Of a DNA stretch of 64,000 bases, positions 59,940 to 64,000 are shown piece after piece (position 1 is the first letter of the stretch; every line of letters starts with the position of its first letter). The notes under the pieces were generated by a model that saw nothing but the letters and a program-made list of their open reading frames with translations, did no database searches and had not been told where the DNA came from. The DNA is from Litsea cubeba. Lineage: Eukaryota > Streptophyta > Magnoliopsida > Laurales > Lauraceae. Location of the stretch: assembly GCA_012931725.1 (NCBI GenBank), contig CM022949.1, positions 28,972,414 through 29,036,413 of the forward strand. The letters are read 5' to 3'. Position numbers and translations under genes: made by a program.

Positions 59940-61260
59940 GGGTTAAACCCCAAATGTTTCCATCTGAGTCCAAATAAATATAAAAGAAAAAGGAGATCAG
60001 AGCTTTTCCCTTAACGCAATGATAAAGGAAGAAATTAAGATGTAGGGAAATGCGTTTATACATCATAGAATACCAAAAGATGAGAACACCATATTGTTTG
60101 TCCCCAATGCCAACATTGATATAAATACAATAAAATAAAATAAAATAAATGCTTATCTTAACATGATTGCTAATTGGTCACCATAGTAACTGAGGAACAG
60201 CCAATTATTACTGAAGTAAATACGTAGGCATGAGAACAATCCGTTTTTTTATTTTTATTTTTTTTATTGAAATGGATGTGAATAATCATCATTACAGTCG
60301 TCCAAGGGGACAGGGGTTTTATAAATCTTGAACTAAATTGACAGCTTCATTTGAATTACTTGCTTCATAGCCTTCATTCATGGCAAAGCAAATAGGCCAG
60401 TAATCAAATCATTAAGCTGTCAGTATGGGCCTCGATCAGTTACAACCGAGAATTTTATAGAACTAAGAACATTATTTTTTTTAGGAAATGTTAAAGAAAT
60501 TTATAAAAATAAAGAAAAGGGGCATCATTAAACCAAAGCCTATCAAACCAGAAATGTTGGTTTCAATGGCTTTAACCTAAGCTTCTGTCTCCTGGGCACA
60601 GCAACTCTTTAAAAAGCCTTAGTTATAAAAGACATAAAATCAATCTGAATCCTGTGCACCATATCACACAGCAAAGGCGAGACAGTTGGGGCACACCCTT
60701 TTATGCACAGAGGTCATTAGATAGAACAGGAAGGGATGTGAAGGCACTAGGCCCCATCTGTTAACTCACTCAGATGACCAGCCCGTGTAACTAAAATGGA
60801 TAGCCAGGCCAAACTTTGTAGAACCATCCATTGTGCAGGTTAATGATAGATGACAAAGATCATCCAACCGAGATTAAAGATCATCCAGAGCTGATTTATT
60901 TTACTATTAGCCACCTAAGTATATAACATACTATAAGTCTGAAGAAATCATCAGGTCGAGAAACTTTATACTCAAGCCATGGACGTCTAACTATGGAAGC
61001 ATATACTAATCAGACTATGCAGGTTCAAAGTCAAACAGGAATCAACGACAAATGATTGCACTTTGGGGGCGGTAGTCTTGTGTCATGAAAGAGTGAGAAG
61101 CAACCAGTAGTAGCATGGTAAATTTGTAAAACCGAATATCGAGCAATGGTTCATAGAACAAATGAAGTGATGGAGTTGGAAGAAAAAAATATGAAAATAA
61201 TGGAGTTGAAAACTTTTCTATATAAATTGGGCTACACATAAGGTGACACGGGAGCAGATG
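59940..61260. other. NAP1 5' flank, no gene seen
   Basis: This sequence upstream of the NAP1 ATG should contain its 5' UTR and promoter, possibly with a 5' UTR intron, but no element could be assigned with confidence. It is AT-rich with a T-rich tract at 60245-60275. The open frame at 61042-61239 has no recognisable content. Confidence 0.4.
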
Positions 61261-61269
61261 GTATAGATT

Positions 61270-61950
61270 TCATGGATCCTGAGATTGCTCAGGCCATCGA
61301 TTATTTGGATCAATTTGATTGGTTGAATGGCCTCTTGATCCATCTCAATCAGGGATGGGCTCAAATCTAAAATCAAACGTGCTTAAAATGGGTTTCAAAT
61401 TGGGAAACAAATATGCTGAATTTAATGGGGACCCAAACAAAACCCAAATGATTCCTAACCAAGTCCACAGCAGACAAGTAAGGCTGGCCAATGCGCCCAC
61501 CTCTCTGATTGGATCTACATACTCAAAACATAGGCCTGTAGCCCATAGGATGTGGCACACCCAATGACTTCCATGCAAGCAAGATGGCAGTTGGAAACTT
61601 TCCAAAAAGTGATCCTAGGGTGGGGAAGCTTTCCAAAATATAACAGGCAAGTTTGAAAGAAGAAAGTGAGGAGAAAATATCTCTATATGGGTGTCCAATT
61701 CAAATTTTAAATTGCCTAGGAACTTTCTAATTTTTATACAATATTTCTTAATTTGTTTTTTAGGATGGATGACTAGGATTTAGTAGAGATTAGGGTTTTC
61801 TTTTTGTTTGAAAACATTATAAAAGCGACCAAGAGGGACATTCAACCCTAGTTTGGCTTTTGTGTTATTTTCAATCAATGAGATCGCATTGGTATTTGCA
61901 ATTCTCTCTCTTCTGACTTCTCCATTGGTATGAGCATTTCTCCCAAGGAT
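61270..61950 (+). mobile_element. LTR-like fragment, second copy
   Basis: It is colinear with 57003-57730 and ends with CCATTGGTATGAGCATTTCTCCCAAGG, a degraded primer site. No second LTR or coding domain is nearby. It lies about 1.3 kb upstream of NAP1. Confidence 0.45.
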
Positions 61951-62045
61951 TGAAGAGCTATAAAGTAGTGGATTAGTGATTTGGGGTGAGCTATCTTCTA
62001 CTTTTGCTATTTGTTGACACGAATAAAGTTGATTTTTGGTTTTCT

Positions 62046-62540
62046 TGTAACGACCCGGGCCCGTTATCGATTCCAACCTAATCTTGCCGCACGGTTTTAA
62101 AAGGCCACATGTGGGGTTACCGATATGGGACGTATGCACCACTGCATACCAGTTCTTTAGAGTTTCCCCTGCCCTCTCTCTCTCTCTAGGCGGATGCTCG
62201 CTAGACCCAACGCCCTTCTACAGGGGGCCACAAGCGTGACATACTCCTCCACCAGGACGGCTCTGATACCATTCTGTAATGACCTGGGCCCGTTGTCCAC
62301 ATGATATTATCCGCTTTGGCTCATGGGATTCCAACCCAATCTTGCCGCACAATTTTATAAGGCCTCATGAGGGACTAAGACCAGGTCACACACATACATA
62401 CCTAGGATCAGGACTAGCATGATTCCGATGTGGGACTTATTCACCACTGCATATCCGGTCCTTTAGAGTTTCCCCCGCCCTCTCTCTAGGCGGATGCTCG
62501 CCGGACCCAACACCCTTCTACAGGGGCCACAGGTGTGACA
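62046..62540 (-). mobile_element. Ultra-small LTR element: two LTRs with 33 bp between, TSD TTTCT
   Basis: LTRs at 62275-62540 (266 bp, 5' on the minus strand) and 62046-62241 (196 bp) start TGTAA and end GTGACA on the plus strand. They are colinear apart from indels. TTTCT flanks both ends (62041-62045 and 62541-62545). The interior 62242-62274 holds only a primer-binding site TGGTATCAGAGC (62260-62271, minus) and a purine-rich tract (GGTGGAGGAG). LTR tips and the primer-site position resemble the TRIM at 37480-37988. It lies about 2.1 kb upstream of the NAP1 ATG. Confidence 0.82.
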
Positions 62541-62545
62541 TTTCT

Positions 62546-63490
62546 GATCAATCGGGATTTGTTGGGTAAACCTTCTGCAAGTGCTATCTTTTTACATTAT
62601 TACAAGAAAAGTCTGCCAAGTTTCCAAAACATTTATGGATGTGGTAGCCCAGTGCGGCAGTGCCCCATGAAATATAGCACATATGTTCTCTTTTTTCTTT
62701 CTCTCTTTCAAGCATGACAGAGCTCCTACAGCAGCTGTAGAGGATCCAAAGCCACCAAAAGACAATGGAATGAGTTTGGTTTCATATGGTCTTTCATTGA
62801 TTGCTACGGACTTTGGTTATTGATGGATGAGATATCACTCGGTTATATGATCAGATGATTGTAGCCCTTAATTTGAAGGTCTCAAATCTAATGGATATGT
62901 ATACGCACACAGAAATTTTCTCATGAGGGACACTTGTGCAACACCCTAAGCCGCCCACCTTGCCTTGCCAGCAGTAATGGGGATGAGGAAATAGAAATGT
63001 CTATGCAAGGATTAATCCAGCTGTGAATATAAGTGAGATGATGGGCTGGGTGGGGGCAGTGTGGGGGTGCAACGCAGCGGGCCAAGTTGGTATTAACGTA
63101 GTCCAAGCCTTGCCTAAATTGGAAAAGGCCAAACCAAGATGAGACCTTAAGGACACATTTGTGCAACTGGGTTGGCGTGGAAAATGAAAGAAAAATCGGC
63201 TGCTTTTCCTCGCACATCAATGATTGGAGCATTTGATGCGGTCTAATTTCATCACTGAAAACCCAAAATAAAGTATTATTTTTCTTTGCGTATGAGGATT
63301 TGGGAGTCCGACTCCGAGGTCAAACTTCCCTTTTCGCGGAAGAAGAAACCAAGGCGCCTGCACAAACAAATCCTAATTGTCAAGCTTAAGTGCAATTTAT
63401 GCTGAGTTGGGCCCCACCTCTTATGATCAAGTCTCAAAGGATGATGGTTAGAACTAAGATTTTCCGCACATTAGGCCCACTATAATGCCA
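62546..63490. other. Intergenic, no gene seen
   Basis: No supported exon. A minus-strand open frame at 62921-63232 has no recognisable protein features and spans low-complexity, repeat-like text. Confidence 0.4.
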
Positions 63491-63497
63491 AATACAC

Positions 63498-63507
63498 TCT
63501 ATAAAAT
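63498..63507 (+). promoter_or_regulatory. Candidate TATA box near the right edge
   Basis: CTATAAAA, followed about 55 bases later by the first ATG at 63562, is promoter-like. There is no independent evidence of transcription. Confidence 0.3.
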
Positions 63508-63561
63508 GGCCAAACAAAGAACTCGCCACCTCCGCTCAACCAAAAAAAAAAAACGAAAGCT

Positions 63562-63678
63562 ATGGACCTGATATCACGACATCTTTTTTGTTGTTTTGAT
63601 CTGTTCTATCTCGCTCTTGATATGCTTGTGTTGCTCACCGTCACTATTTTTGTCGGGAAGTGGGAGGCAAAAGTATAG
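63562..63678 (+). CDS. Possible first exon or small ORF (38 codons) of an unidentified gene
   Basis: It starts at an ATG in AGCTATGGA after an A-rich leader and a TATA-like box. It encodes a small hydrophobic peptide (FYLALDMLVLLTVTIFVG in the middle) and closes at TAG 63676-63678. A GTATAG donor at 63673 or GTACTA at 63679 could instead make it a first exon continuing beyond the window. No family is recognised, and it may be chance. Confidence 0.2.
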   Translation: MDLISRHLFCCFDLFYLALDMLVLLTVTIFVGKWEAKV

Positions 63679-64000
63679 GTACTATGAAGAGTGAGAATGA
63701 TGCATCTCATTTTCACTCTTGGACATCGCACTTATGGGATTTCACTAAATTACCTTTTGTAATTCTCAAAGTTACTAAGTTTAGATTGAGAGATTTTCAC
63801 CCTTAGGATTCCTCCATTATTTGTTAAGTATATTAGTAGTCTTTATTAAGAAGTTGTGATAGGGCTTTGCCAAAACATTTGAACATTTGATTGAAAATGT
63901 GATCTACTAGAGTAAAGCGGATGTTGCGGATTAGGATTATCTTAGTTTCTTTCTAGGTTAGAGATCTAGATCTCTTAAGATTTCCAATGATTCTCATAAT

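Noticed and set aside
61780..62142. 120-codon minus-strand open frame upstream of NAP1
   Set aside because: It spans the end of an LTR fragment and the border of the small LTR element, so it is not a conserved gene.

Overview
This is a window of a plant nuclear genome. It holds genes with spliced GT-AG introns, plant-type class III peroxidases, a plant SCAR/WAVE-complex gene, and abundant LTR, TRIM, RTE-LINE and TIR elements. The gene content fits an angiosperm. The transposon-rich introns and the many GGGCCCCAC-type intergenic repeats recall magnoliid genomes, but the species cannot be fixed from sequence alone.

Three protein genes were reconstructed exon by exon, all on the minus strand. 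Two are tandem class III secretory peroxidases (6264-8625 and 12755-15887). Each has three exons of 435, 166 and 386 nt and encodes 328 aa, with all catalytic residues and eight cysteines intact; the proteins are about 90% identical by hand count. The third, filling 20354-59939, is a NAP1/GNARLED gene, the Nck-associated protein 1 subunit of the SCAR/WAVE complex. Its 23 exons give a 4131-nt open CDS (1376 aa) spread over 39.6 kb. The two edges may carry pieces of other plus-strand genes (941-2111 and from 63562), both weakly supported.

Layout: 1-6.2 kb is mostly intergenic, with a possible gene tail, a long hairpin and a tandem array of a TIR element. 6.2-17.9 kb is the duplicated peroxidase block, with copied promoters and flanks and a single copy of the same TIR element, flanked by a target-site duplication (TSD), inside intron 2 of the second gene. 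17.9-20.3 kb is intergenic. 20.3-59.9 kb is NAP1. 60-64 kb is upstream sequence with LTR fragments and a very small LTR element.

The NAP1 introns are a transposon archive. They contain a TRIM with TSD TACAT (intron 5), RTE-type LINE fragments in both orientations (introns 2, 10 and 11), a TRIM plus a third LTR (intron 14), and a nest in intron 15. That nest holds a pol-less copia element with gag only (TSD CCTCA), an older decayed copia pol, a TTTCGGCC-rich TIR element with a 10-bp TSD, and an element whose two LTRs are non-homologous although flanked by the same 5-bp TSD. Intron 20 holds decayed copia pieces. The least ordinary observations are the mismatched-LTR element (34741-35462), an LTR element with only 33 bp between its LTRs (62046-62540), and the gag-only copia element. 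No new metabolic or defence system was seen.
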